A stretch of 64,000 bases of DNA from Copromyces sp. CBS 386.78 (Eukaryota; Ascomycota; Sordariomycetes; Sordariales; Sordariaceae). Below, one piece after another: positions 1-11,870 of this stretch. The stretch's first letter is position 1; the number at the start of each line of letters is the position of its first letter. The notes beneath the pieces were generated by a model. The model made no database searches and had not been told where the DNA came from. It saw nothing but the letters and a program-made list of their open reading frames with translations. Made by a program: the position numbers and the translations under genes. The stretch covers positions 1 through 64,000 of the forward strand of contig MU839081.1 in NCBI GenBank assembly GCA_030685235.1, given 5' to 3'.

Positions 1-108
1 ATTTTTATTTTTATTTTTATTTTTATTTTTATTTTTATTTTTATTTTTATTTTTATTTTTATTTTTATTTTTATTTTTATTTTTATTTTTTTTTTATTTT
101 TATTTTTA

Positions 109-139
<31 letters not shown>

Positions 140-148
140 TTTATTTTT
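1..148. repeat. (ATTTT)n microsatellite
   Basis: Nearly perfect pentanucleotide ATTTT array with a few length variants (a T-run near 90 and a short unit near 135). It opens the window, so its left extent is unknown. No gene signal. Confidence 0.95.
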
Positions 149-149
149 A

Positions 150-297
150 CCAACTATCCACGGTCGCATCCTTCACAGTCGCATTCATCACGGTGAGTCG
201 CATTTACGACGGTGAGTCGTATTCACCACGGTGAGTCGCATTCACTGCGGTCACGGTCGCATTCACCACGGTCGCATTCACCACGGTCGCATTCCAA
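150..297. repeat. minisatellite, ~15-18 bp units
   Basis: Tandem, slightly degenerate units built on GGTCGCATTCACCAC, some with an extra GTGA (CACGGTGAGTCGCATT). The array is richer in CA/TG and GC than its AT-rich surroundings and ends in a 14-base A tract at 296-309. Confidence 0.85.
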
Positions 298-309
298 AAA
301 AAAAAAAAA

Positions 310-720
310 CCTCTTCTTTTCGATTTTTCTCAACAACCAGGCTCCGTAACACAATGTAAAAAGCACCAAAATGACCGCATAATTGAGGCGAACATTTTGC
401 CGGTTTTTTTATTTGGATGCATCCTTTCGTTGAGACGTGGTGTTGATCCAAAGGCATATTTGTCCAAATTCCTGTCCGTGCTATTCAGACTGTGTCTTGA
501 GACCCATAAATCTTCCTTTTTGGGGTCTTGGCGCACGTGGAATTTTCTGCACATTGGACTCGGATAGATAGAACCGCCGCTCCTTCCAGTTTCGTCGCTT
601 CGGTAGGCTTACGGCTACGACCTTTGGTGTGGTTCTTCCGTAACACCTTTGGTGAGCCCACCTCAGCGCCTCCATGGTGGAAGGATAGGCGTTTCAATTA
701 ATGGGGGAAGCTCAAAGCTA
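310..720. other. non-RIP'd unique-looking segment, no gene recognised
   Basis: This 400-bp stretch has ordinary composition with many CA/TG dinucleotides, unlike the AT-rich DNA that follows. Short open frames of 64-74 codons occur on the minus strand in three frames, but none has a recognisable domain. It could be a fragment of an older gene or element. I see no function. Confidence 0.4.
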
Positions 721-1172
721 AATAAAACAACAAACGCCATATCCTATAATATAGAAATATACAACACGCGAAGTTTACCAAAAAAAAAATTAATATAACT
801 ACGATATTAAATATAACGAAGAGAAAAGGAACAAATAATAAAGCCAAACTAACTAAAAGCACCAAAGCAAACTAATATTAATTATCCTAAAAGCAAACTA
901 ATTACTAAAAACAATATTGATTAGAAGTAGTCGCCTACATATAAACGAAAGCGGGTATACGCAATCGAATATACGAAATCGATAATCGCGAACAAACTAA
1001 TATTAATTACCCTAAAAGCACGCTAAATATTAAAAGCAATTAGTTAATTATTACGCAAACAACCAATATAAGGGCCGTCAAAATCCAATCCGCATAAGGC
1101 AATTAATTAGCCGGATTAATAGCAATACAATTAATCTTACCTAACAATATAAGGGTTCAAATTACTGTAGTA
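721..1172. other. AT-rich RIP-type DNA, no gene
   Basis: AT-rich sequence with TA-dominated dinucleotides and frequent stops in all frames. The phrase reading 'aaagcaaactaatattaattaccctaa' or close to it recurs about 870-1020, suggesting a decayed local repeat. Nothing else recognised. Confidence 0.5.
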
Positions 1173-1175
1173 TAA

Positions 1176-1980
1176 TAGTTATACAACGGTATAGAGATTT
1201 ACTACCATTGTAGATTTGGATAGGGTAGTGCAACAGTTTAATGAGCTGCAGCCGTGTTGTAACCATTCTACAACCGTTGCAACATCTGCAACCATAGGAT
1301 TTTTGCACATATGACGTAATTGCCAAAAAACTTCTTAGGGAAATCGCGAAGGTCATAAAGGGAAATCGCGAATCTAGGCTAAATTTCTTTTTTTTTTTTT
1401 TTTTTCTTTTTTTTTTTTTTAATTTGAAAAGAATAAAAGTTTTTGTTATAGTGAGGAATCGAACAAGAGTCTGAAGATAAAGAACTACTTTATTAACCAC
1501 TTGGCCACTAGGCCAAATTTCTTAAAGAAATAGCTGGTTTTTCTTACTTATAAAGGGGAAGTTGGGGTTTTTTTTTTTTTTTTTTTTTCTAAAGACTCGT
1601 TCGGTAAATTTTTTTTAAATTAAGATTTCTGGTTAAATAGAGGGCGCACGGACCTCTAGCCGGATGCAAAATAACCGCCAAGAAATGGCGCTCATTTTAG
1701 TACCCTTTTTATTTTCAGGGTTAGGGTTATTAGTGAAAAAAAAACTTGGTCATTTTCCCTTCCCTATAAAGGGGAAGTTCGATATTAAAGGAGAAAGGTA
1801 GGAAGGAAAAATTTTTCGAGGAAGGTGGGTCCAATTACGTCATATATGCAAAAATCCTATGGTTGCAGATATTGCAACCGTTGCAGTACGGTTGCAGATG
1901 TTGCAACGGTTGCAGCACGGTTGCAATTTTTTTTTACCGTTGCACCACCGCTGCAGATGTTAGAAACCGTTGTACAACTA
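1176..1980. mobile_element. 805-bp TIR element, arms ~150 bp, possible TAA TSD
   Basis: The left arm (1176-1330) and the reverse complement of the right arm (1840-1980) align over ~150 bp. Both begin TAGTTRTACAACGGT and both contain repeats of GCAACCGTTGCAACATCT. The inner edges match at the phrase containing ATAGGATTTTTGCA and ATGACGTAATTG. TAA flanks both ends (1173-1175, 1981-1983), which would fit a PIF/Harbinger-type 3-bp duplication but is too short to prove one. The interior has two long T tracts, a tRNA-like relic and a stretch shared with the repeat at 36.1 kb. There is no transposase, so the element is non-autonomous. Confidence 0.65.
1445..1520 (-). other. tRNA-like relic (A and B box)
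   Basis: On the minus strand TGGCCAAGTGG resembles an A box and, about 38 bases on, GTTCGATTCC resembles a B box. T-rich tracts lie on both sides. I could not fold a complete cloverleaf with paired acceptor and anticodon stems, so this is a tRNA pseudogene or a tRNA-derived SINE head rather than a working tRNA. Confidence 0.35.
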
Positions 1981-2700
1981 TAAAAGCATCCCTATATACC
2001 CCTAGCTAAGATCGCAATAACTACTTAAATAGCAAACGTTATTAAAAAAAGTAGTATTCGATAACTTAAAATCGAAGGCGATTGCATAGAAGCGAAGGCG
2101 GGTAATTACGATCGCGATGTGCGACTATATAGACTATATAAATTATATAGGTTCTAAACTAGGGTAAGGTTGTAAAAAACCCTGGGGACCCCCCCGGGGA
2201 CCCCCGTACGTAAAAGGGGTTATAAGGACCCAAGGGACACCCCCGGGGACCCCCGTACGTAAAGGGAATTCTAAAACCCGGGGGACACCCCCCGAGACCC
2301 CCGTCTCGTAACCCTACTCGTAACCTGTAGCGTCCGGGGACCCCCGTACGTAAAAGGGGTTATAAGACCCGGAGGACACCCCCGGGGACCCCCGTCTCGT
2401 AACCCTACTCGTAACCTATAGCGTACACGGGCTACAAAAGTTGCTGCGAAAGTTCCAACTAATAATAGGAACAGATTGCTGCTACGAAAGTTCCGACCAA
2501 TAATAGGAACGGATTGCCTAGCCCATGGACCAATTACAACACGAAGAACTTACAGGGATCCGTAGGGGTATTACCCCCATTATAGAGAAGCTCCGCTATG
2601 TTCGCTCACTTCGTATAAATACTTCATTCTCTAGACCATAACAGCTGCGCTTCAATTAGGATATTAGACGGTACTATAGTCTTATATTAAATATATATTA
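1600..2700 (+). repeat. dispersed repeat, copy A (partner at ~36.11-36.90 kb)
   Basis: Blocks shared in order with 36110-36900 are: GCGCACGGACCTCTAGC and the following 100 bp ending in AGGGTTAGGGTTATTAG; runs of CCCCCGTACGT; a block with CCAATAATAGGAAC; CGAAGAACTTACAGGGATCC through ATTACCCCCATTATAGAGA; and AACAGCTGCGCTTCAAT. Copy A is more RIP-mutated than copy B. No coding content seen. Confidence 0.75.
2180..2425. repeat. GC-rich tandem repeat, ~60-bp unit
   Basis: Four or five degenerate units containing GGGGACCCCCGTACGTAAAA followed by GGGGTTATAAG and GACACCCCC, later alternating with GTCTCGTAACCCTACTCGTA. CpG-rich and palindromic (GGGGACCCCC). It lies inside copy A of the dispersed repeat. 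Confidence 0.75.
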
Positions 2701-2712
2701 CATATATATTAA

Positions 2713-5700
2713 GAGAAAGTCTTTTCGGATAGTCGAAAATGTCTTCCCATATAGTCGCCCTACCCTTCCCGCGCGCTAAGGTACACTAATGCACCCCAAA
2801 AATTTTTGAATTAATTAAATCGCTCGTATCTAGATCGTAATCTATAGTTCTTGTTCTTGGCGTTAGTAAACCGTACCGCGCCCGCTAAGCCCCTAGATTA
2901 TAGCCTATTATATATTTAAACCCCTATATAGGCCAGATTTCGTAATCGTTATATTTAGCGATTTGCATTGTTATATCGTATCGCTTCTTCTACCAAACCT
3001 CTTATATTATTACCCTTATCTACGAGAAATTAATCTACTATATTGCGTATTACGAGATATTATTAAGTAAATAAAGCGTTGGTATTTATTAACGGTAAGA
3101 AATAATCCGTTATTTCTTCTATGTATTTCCTTAATTAATTATGACGTAGATGGCCGATATAGCGACCTAACCGACGGGCGTACGCGATTGTAGTAGCGTA
3201 TACCCCAGCTAAGTAATTAATTTTACCGACCCTACATTAGTGCAACCTATAGAGATCGATAACGATAATGATAATAATAATAAGGAGACCCCTACCCTTT
3301 AATACTACGAGTATAGCGATTACCCTATTTTTAATACTTAGTACGATATTTTCGATAACTTCGTAGCGGCTATTAAGCGGTAGGTATAAGAGCTTGGTTA
3401 TAGTATTATTAAAGGTCGCTCCAATAACCGCCGGAGTAGTATTTACTCTAAATTCGAACTTTTTTACACTACTAATCCTCTTCGTTATAAAGTAGAGAAT
3501 TATAATCGGTCAATTTTAATTATTAAATAGGAATATTCTTAGTAGGGGTATACTAAGGTATTAAAGTGTAACGATAGATAGTAGACTTTTTAACTACGTA
3601 AAGGTTATAAATTTTATAGTTATTAACCTAATAAAAAACTACTTATCTATTCGGTATTCAAACTTTAATATAAAGTATTTATCGCTACTTATATTGACCG
3701 ACCCGGTATGCTCAACCGCGAAATTACAATTGAATTAGAAAAGAGATTCCTAGAATTTAAAGGGTAGTTTATAGTACGGTAATTTATCAACTTTCGTTAC
3801 AAGTTTAAAAAAGAAATATAAACTAGGTATAACCCCTTCTAACTTACTATAAAACTACTTATAGAAAGGGAGGCTTATTTTATAATTAATTAATAAAATA
3901 CTGCTAAAACGAAGTTAACCGCCCTCTTTTAGAGTAATCCCTAGGGAGAGTAAATGTAGAAGGAAAATCCCTAGGTTTAAATGTATAATAATATATATAA
4001 AACGAATAATAAAAGTTTAGCCTTCTTCTAAATTATTAATATAATAGGGGTTGGCTATACCTTTAGCTATAGTTTTAGGTTAATTAATAACGAACGATAG
4101 AAGGATTTTAATTAGTTTATAAATTAAGTTAAGGCTTATTATAAAATTATCGCCGTTGAAAAATTACGAATTACTATTATAGATTATAATATAATAATAA
4201 AATTAGCCGTTAAGCGGGTTAATCCCTAAGTAGAATCCTAACTTTATATCTTTTATATTAATAAAAACGTAATATTAAATATTAAACGTAAGTGGGATAG
4301 AAAGGTCGCCGCCTAAGTTATTAATATTTATACTGTTATAATATAAGTATAAATATAGTAAGAAATTTCGGTATTAATATCGGCCCAGCTTGCGCTAATG
4401 TAACCTAATAATGTAACGAGTTTAAAAGATTTTGACGATGAAAATCGAAAGGTAGTTAACGGTTTTAACCGCCTAATAAATAGTACAAATTATTTAGAAC
4501 TATTATTAAATACCGTAGAGTATTTTCGGTCTAGCCTTTATACCCTTTGGAAGTATATATACTACGCGTATATAATTAACGACTTTAATACTATATAGGA
4601 GAGGTTTTATAGCTATTGCTCGTAATAAGAAATAATTATTACGTACTTAAGAGATACGTATATAATTGTAAAGGAGGAGTAGGCTACCTATTATATTAAC
4701 GAAAAATTAAATTTTGATTATCGTACTATATTACTAATTAAATTAGTAAACCGTACGCTAAAGAGCTAGATTTTAGTAATAAGTCCTATAATTAATTATA
4801 CTCCTCCCTATACAATCAATAATATACTAATTATATTTATTTATATTTATATAGGTAATAGTACCGTCGCCGCCGCCGTTATATAGAATTTTATATTATC
4901 CGAAAGTATAAAACGTAATATCGAAAACGAAACCGAAAAGTAGATTTTACGTATTAAATATAATTATTTCGCCTAACTATAAGTAAAGGAGGCTTATAAA
5001 AAGGTTTATTGGAAGGCTTTCAATAAAATCGTACGTTAATATTGTATTATATTCGGTGCAATCCTTATAGCGGCTAGGCTAGACCCCGATAAATTAGAAC
5101 TATATACTGGCAAATTTATAGTATAATATAATTTGCCCTATTCGTATACTATATTCGAATCCCTTTTTAACCGAAATTAATTATTCGCATTTAATAAATT
5201 CGATTATTACCCCTTCTAGTGGTTTACTAGATTATTAGATAACGAGAATTAATATTTAAAATATTAGGAATTTAATAAAATTACAAAATTTAAATGTTGC
5301 CCCCGCTGAAATACCCCCTTCGCCCTAGAATTTCGTATTCCCTAATTAATTATACTCATTTAATTATTACGACCTCGAGGAAGGCTTTATTTATAGTCTA
5401 GCCGGGGCCGATAGCCTAAGGTAAATTAGAACCTTACGATCTCAATACGAATCGTCCCCTCTATTTAGCGTAATATATTTAATTGGGAGGGCGTTAACTT
5501 GGATAAAAAGAATAGAATCGACCGCCTAGCTACTATATAGGCTAAACGAAGCCGCCCTCGTAGTAGTATATAGAGAAGTAGAGGAAGAGAAGAGAGAGGA
5601 GGTAAATCTATACGGAGTAGGGGAAGTATATTAGCTAGTACCCTAATTAGTATTTAACGGCGCAATATACGGATCGTTAGTATATAAAGTTAATAAGGGA

Positions 5701-6026
5701 AGGAGATTCTAGAATACTTATTAGTACTTAGAATATTCAATTATACGATAAAACTAAATAGATTATTATTATATTAATAATAATATAGATTGAATATAAT
5801 TAATTAATTATTCAATTAAACGATGTACGACCGTATAATATACGACCGTACTATTAAGTACGCTATAAAGTGCGTTATAAAATAGCCAATCTAGGTATAG
5901 ATTTGGGTAGATGCGAGCGATTTGATTGGCTCAAAAATTTTAGGGTGTATTAGCGCGCGGGAAGGGTATAAGTGGGTGGGGCGACTGTGTGGGAAGACAT
6001 TTTCGACTGTCCGAAAAGACTTTCTC
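2713..6026 (+). mobile_element. 3.3-kb TIR DNA transposon, MULE-like, RIP-degraded
   Basis: Inverted arms of about 130 bp begin GAGAAAGTCTTTTCGGA at the left and end with its complement at the right, flanked by a perfect 8-bp TSD TATATTAA (2705-2712 and 6027-6034). Each arm repeats GTCTTYYC...AGTCG in tandem just inside the tip, a likely transposase-binding array. The plus strand between ~3240 and 5700 reads as a broken protein. Near 4245 it includes INKNVILNIKRKW, which resembles the HINKNV block of Mutator-like transposases, preceded by a FSYSFRLINNER-like block. Stops are mainly TAA/TAG at likely Gln codons. Family assignment is tentative; the element boundaries are firm. Confidence 0.85.
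3240..5700 (+). pseudogene. Mutator-like transposase relic
   Basis: Degraded plus-strand coding region filling most of the 3.3-kb TIR element. An N-terminal part rich in Arg/Lys/Asn and Cys-like positions (about 3390-3700) may be a FAR1-like DNA-binding segment. The middle (about 4050-4300) carries the two blocks that suggest a MULE catalytic domain. No uninterrupted frame exceeds a few dozen codons. The remaining frames show TA-rich RIP decay, so no active product is possible. Confidence 0.5.
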
Positions 6027-6034
6027 TATATTAA

Positions 6035-9000
6035 ATATACAATTATATTAACGTACCCCGGTATTATAGAGACCGTATATATAGTATTATAGAGATTATA
6101 TATATATATTATACTAAATATTCCGATAGTAATATACTAATATAAATACTGTTAATAGTTAACTCTATTAGATAGTTGGTTTTCGGTATAATTCCGAGCG
6201 TATAGGTATAGGTATTGGAAGGTATAAGTATAGGTATAGGTATAATGTTAGAAGGTATAGATATAGGGTATAAGTATAACGTTGGAGGGCAATTAAAAGG
6301 ATATAGATATGTATAGTAATAGGTATAGAATATATACCTATTGGTAAATAATACCCTTTTATTATCCTATAGGCTACTAATTGCAAACTTCAAAATTCCC
6401 GGTATACTATAGTTTAAGTCGTAGGCCCGATATAAAGTACGACGGAATAGATTAAATATTAAAGTAATAGATAATAGTAAGTAGGATTTAGCAATAGGAT
6501 AATAAATTCGCTATATATTTATTAATTTACCGATAATATTTGGCCGGATATACGTATTATTAGTAGAGTTTGGGATATCGAATTCCCCTTCTTTACATTA
6601 TTTGGTCTTATTTATATTAGGCTGCTTTTCGTCTTTGTAAAGTAGATTGTCGAATAAATTGGGGGCTTCTTTAATAATATAGTTAATTTAGTCGGCTAAC
6701 TCTAAATTATCGGCGGTAAAGGAATTAAATAGGGTAAATTAAATTATATAAATAATACGCTCTTATTCGAGGATCTACGGTTTAATTTCTTTGCTATTAG
6801 TCGTTTCGGCCGTCTTTTTAAATCATCTGGTTATTATTAATATTACTTTAATTAATATACGGATCCTGGGTGTCGGTTTTGTGCCTCGTATCTGCGGCCT
6901 AGGTTACGTGGTGTAAGTGCCTATATTTGTGCTTGTGCCTGGCGGCCGCCAAGATTTTTGGCCTTAGGGGATTTAGGGGTAAATACTTGCATAGGGTAAA
7001 CTTATTTGTAATACTTTTCTTCCGCTAATACGTTTAATAATCTAGGAGGACTATACTATTCGTAAAGCTCCCCGTAATATATTCCCAAATACATATTTGG
7101 GCGCAATACCTTTTTAATATATTTCTTTATACATTTAAGTAGGGTAGTAACTTCTATAGCTACTCTAGCTAATATACCCCCTTCTTTATCTTCTATTATA
7201 ATATTATCCGCTTCATTATAGCCGCTTACTATAGTAGCACTTATACTTAATATCGACGAATAACGAGATAATTATTATATAGAAGGTAATTAATTTGGCC
7301 TAATTTTAATTCGAAACGAATTTGCCTTTAGATTATTGATAATTGCCTTTATTATTATATTATATAGTTTTATATATTATCGTCTAGTAATTAAAACGTA
7401 ATAATCTATATTTTAATATTCGGCTTAGTATTTCTAATATTTATTAATACGCAATTATTCTAAGCTATAATTACTAAAGCCCTAGCGAAATAAACTAGTA
7501 CTTTGATCTTTAACTTAGATATTGTTTCTTTGTTTTCGTCTTCTTCGTTTCCGTAGTCTAGCTAAATAATAGACTTTTATACTTCCTATATATAATATTC
7601 GATATAGTTTTTATAAAGCTATACTATAAATAATAGAAGTATTATAATAGACTATTTAGTATAGTCGGTTAAAGTATAATTATTAAAGTAAGAAATCGGG
7701 GAGGGTAATATAGTCCAACCGGACGGAAATAATTAATATCGGATAGTATAATTATATTTAATACGTACTTTTGGAATTAAAAAAATATTTAATAGTATTT
7801 TATAGGTTTCGGCTATAATACCCTTATATTTAGAATAGGCCGGGTTAGGGGGTTATATTAGGATAACGTTGAGGACTAGTATTAAATTGAATAAGGCTAG
7901 CCGATTTATACTAATACCCTATTATATCCGATATATTATATTATTTCCCTTACTAATTATATTAATATCGACTTCGTACCTTATTTATATATACTAGTAA
8001 TAATATTATATAATATTAAGTATAAAATCTTCTAAAATATTTTATTAGTTAATAACGTAATTTAGGCTAATAAAGTAAAAATAATAGAATTTATAGCTAC
8101 CTATACCAACAATACTAGCATTCTAATTTTGTTGAAGTATATTACTAGTATAATGAAGTATAAATACTAATACTAATATTAGCCTTCCTTAAATATATAT
8201 TATAATTATACCCTAATCTAATAGTATTAAGTAACTTAATACTTTAATAATATTATTAAAATTTAATATATAAGGTCTTAAGACGATTAGAAAGATATTC
8301 GCATTTCGGGTTCGAATATTATATAAAAGGCCGGCCGGTACTTAATATACCCCTATAATAAATTTATATATATTATAATATATCTTAAATCCATTAATAA
8401 AAATTAGGATTAGGCAGCTAAATATATGAAGGCTAAAATTATTAACTTTATCCTAATACTGTTCGAAGGTAGTACGGCTGAATTCTTTAATTTCTAATTA
8501 TGCCCGGAGCGGCAGCGTGAAAGTAAGGGGGTATATTTTTATTTTAGTAATTTATAGAGAGTCGATAGTATATAAAGAGTCGATTTAATACTTATTTACA
8601 TTTTCGGTCTTGTTTAAAATACGGCGTACGAAATAATACTAATCTTTCTACTCGACGTTTAACTATATCGTATATTTTTTAAATAGCCTTTTCTCCTTTT
8701 ACCCCTTTTTAATATATATTAGGGGATTAGGGTCGTTTAAAACGTTACCGTTAAAATAATTAATATTAATAGGAATAAACTAATTAATTTAGTATTAAAG
8801 AATCTAGTATTCCTTATCGAAGTGTATAATTAATTTATATTATTCGAAGGCTATATTTTAACTAATTTAATAGTATAATCTAAGCCCTAGGGTTTTTACT
8901 TCGATTTAATTAAAATCGAAATACTTATTAATAATTAAAGTGATTTTACTAGTATATTCTTTAATATTGGACGTAAAATTTTTATTAATAACTTTAATAC

Positions 9001-10790
9001 GACCAATATATATATAGTATTTAGGATAGTTTTTTAATAAGCGGTAATAATATACGTACTTATTATCACTCTCCCTATAATAATAATAGTATATAAAGTT
9101 TAACGGAAAAATAATTTTACTATTATCTTTTAAATTATTAATAAAATATATATATTCGCTAGAGGTAGTCCGAATAAATAATAATTAGTAAAGTATATAA
9201 TATAGTTCTAGTAAATTATCGACAAAATACGCTATACCCGTATATAATATAAAAGTAGTATTAGAATTAAAAAAGGCTTAGAAACAGAAATAGGGGTCTA
9301 TAAAATATAATAGTCCCGGTACTATTAATAAATTAGAATCTTCTTATCTACCTTATTACTACTTTTTATAATTAGCCGATTTGATTTTCATTCTAGTAGT
9401 TTATAGCGGAATTTTAACCATATATATATCAATTAACGGTAATCGTTTAATTATACAATTTTAAAAGGTTTCGACTTATTTCAGTAGGCGTTGAATATCG
9501 GGTATTAGTCTCCCATCTTAATTACGCAATATACTTAAAACTTCGACCTATACCTTATACTACTTCTATAAACGCCTATTAATAATAATATATAAACTAA
9601 ATACTATTTAGAAATATAACAAGTATTCGTATTAATTACAATAATAATAAATTAATTCCAACGTATAAAATATTAGGCCGCGTACTATAATATCAAGTAG
9701 AATATCTATTCCTGGTTCTTATCCTTAATTAGCTTATTCGGCCACTTAATTATTTACAAAATTTTCTTCGAATACAGTCGTATTTAGTTTTTACATTTCT
9801 CGGTCGAATTCGCGCTTATTATATTCGAGGTTAAAGCGTAATTATTATTCGTTAAACCTAATAGGTAGTTTATTATTTATTAGGTCCTCGAACCTACGGC
9901 GGATATTTATAAAGTTTATACTTTTATAGAGATTATTTTGGTCGATAATATTTATATGATTATTAATAATATATATATTAATAAACCGGTTAAATCTAAT
10001 TTACCCTTATTATTACCTTTATTATTAATATCTTCCCACTAATTAAGGTCGTCGTCGCCGGCATTAAATATAACCGTATTATTATTATTATTAATTAACG
10101 GTACGAAACCTAGCGAACTTAAAGGTTATTAGTAATTAATATATTATTACGGTTACTATTAATATAAATAAATTCTAGGGAGGGGTATACATTTACTATA
10201 CCTAATTCGTAGTAATGGTAGTTTATTAATAATACGATTAACCCCCAACCTTAATAGGTTCTAGTCGTTTCTATCTATTTTAATTCGTCGACGAAGTATA
10301 ATATAAATAGAGAAGATAAAGAGGAGAAGTTAGTAAAGATAAGAAGGTTATAAAGGGGAGAAAGTTATAAAAGGAAGGTTGAAAATAGGAGGTTAGAAAA
10401 AAAATTATAAAGGGTAGAAGGGTAGTAAATAGGTTGTAACTACTAGTATCTTTTGTATTATAGTTATATAAATAATAATTGCGATAATTTAAGATATTAA
10501 CCAATATAAATAACTAAATAAGGCTAGTGTATAAAATAGGTACGGATAATTATATAAAATATTAATTAAATAAAGTAAGTAATAAATATACTAAAACATA
10601 TTGAAAGTACTTATATACTTTATATAGGTCTCGGTCAAGGTCTATAATCCCCTACTAAAACTAGTTAAATAAGGGGTTTAAAAATACCCGCGCTATATTA
10701 CCCTACGCTAATATATTTACGTAAATACCTTTAAATAATAATGGAATTAATATTAAACTATCGATTACTATATTCACCTATTAATATTAA
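6035..10790. other. 4.7 kb of RIP-degraded DNA, coding identity not recognised
   Basis: AT-rich with pervasive TA. The minus strand between ~9500 and 8300 keeps a long run with few stops rich in Tyr, Asn, Lys and Ile, so a degraded coding region (probably transposon-derived) is likely, but no domain can be named. A GC-richer patch at 6865-6960 (GTGCCTGGCGGCCGCC) stands out. No intact gene or RNA seen. Confidence 0.45.
6195..6330. repeat. GGTATA-type microsatellite
   Basis: Degenerate hexamer array of GGTATA/AGGTATAAGTATA units. It produces a spurious Tyr/Leu/Ile-rich open frame on the minus strand. Confidence 0.8.
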
Positions 10791-10792
10791 TA

Positions 10793-11375
10793 GAGAATCC
10801 CTCGGCGGGCAATGCCACTTTCCTATACGGGCAGTGCCTAACAGCCCGTATAGGGAATCTTATATAGGCATCCCTATACGGGCAATACCATACTAATCCC
10901 TAACCCTAGAAAATAATAATTACTTAGCGGCTACAACGTCGAACTTAGCGATTTACAATATAGCCATCGCGAAATTGCGCGATTTCTTTATAACACCTAT
11001 CAAGCACCACACAACCAAAATAACTCGTATTAGCTCGATTCCGTACTAGGAGAGGTAAGCACGCCGTAAGACGTACTATCTCTCGGTCGCTATTGATAGG
11101 TACTCTGCTGCTACGGCGGGGTATCAATAAGGCGATTCGACTAGGGTACGCAGAATAAACCGTATTAAACTCCTTTTTTTAGTATTTTTTTTTATTAGGG
11201 TAAAAGGCAACGGCGACGGCGACGTTGTCTTAACACTACGGTAAGCAACCATCACTTTACAAGGTTAGGGATTGGTATAGCACTACTCGTATAGGGATGC
11301 CTATATAAGATTCCCTATACGGGCTGTTAGGCACTGCCCGCATAGGAAAGTGGCACTACCCGCCGAGGAAGTCTC
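10793..11375. mobile_element. 583-bp deletion derivative of element E (MITE)
   Basis: Inverted arms of ~115 bp begin GAGAATCCCTCGGCGGGCA (left) and GAGACTTCCTCGGCGGGTA (right, complement) and contain two nested GCCCGTATAGGGA stretches. A perfect 8-bp TSD TATTAATA flanks it (10785-10792, 11376-11383). Its right half matches, in reverse, the left end of the 14.3-kb element E (15927-16242). Its left half matches the right end of E (30010-30232). It is therefore E with its middle removed, a MITE beside its parent family. The 60-codon open frame inside is accidental. Confidence 0.9.
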
Positions 11376-11489
11376 TATTAATAATACCCCGCTATTTTAT
11401 TTAATCCTTTAAATTATTTACTTATATAGAAAATATTAAATATAATTAATAATAATAGTCTTATTCCCTATACTACTTATCTATAGCGC

Positions 11490-11870
11490 CTTATTAGCAT
11501 AGGGTACTTCTCCTAGTTTTCTAGAGGAAACTGTACGGCGATAAGCGCCGTCGGATAAAAACCGCCAACTTCTTTCGGTCGCGAATAAATCGCGCCTACT
11601 CTATTTCAATTCTATTTATAACGGTATTTACCCACCGCCTTAGTAAATAAACTACTTCCTCTCTACTACTTTTAATCTAATACTAGAATAATTGAAATAC
11701 CGTTTTTATACGCCGCTCCTTCCTTTTAAACCGCCTATAACAATTATCCTTTCCCTATCGTTTACCCTTACTCCCGCTTCGTTATTATCCCCCAAATTCC
11801 TACAATTCTACTAAAATTTATATAAACGTAAGGGCCCCTCCTTTCCTTCTATATAAAAACTCCTCCCCGC
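11490..11870 (+). repeat. dispersed repeat (partner at 38390-38830)
   Basis: Shares with 38390-38830, in the same orientation, CTTCTCCTAGTTTTC, ACGRCGATAAGCGCCG, AAAACC and the later CTCCTTCC-rich and TATAAA-type segments. It could be the 5' part or terminal repeat of an unidentified element: the downstream CTCCTTTCC then CTATATAAA arrangement looks like a promoter. No ends or TSD could be fixed. Confidence 0.6.

Noticed and set aside
150..297. Regularly spaced repeats as a CRISPR-like array
   Set aside because: Direct tandem units without unique spacers, in a eukaryotic genome.
1162..1500. 112-codon minus-strand frame with a poly-Lys run
   Set aside because: The Lys run is a T tract and the rest crosses a TIR and a tRNA-like relic.
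1715..1735. AGGGTTAGGGTTATTAG as a telomere repeat
   Set aside because: Only two units, and the same phrase recurs in the dispersed repeat at 36.2 kb.
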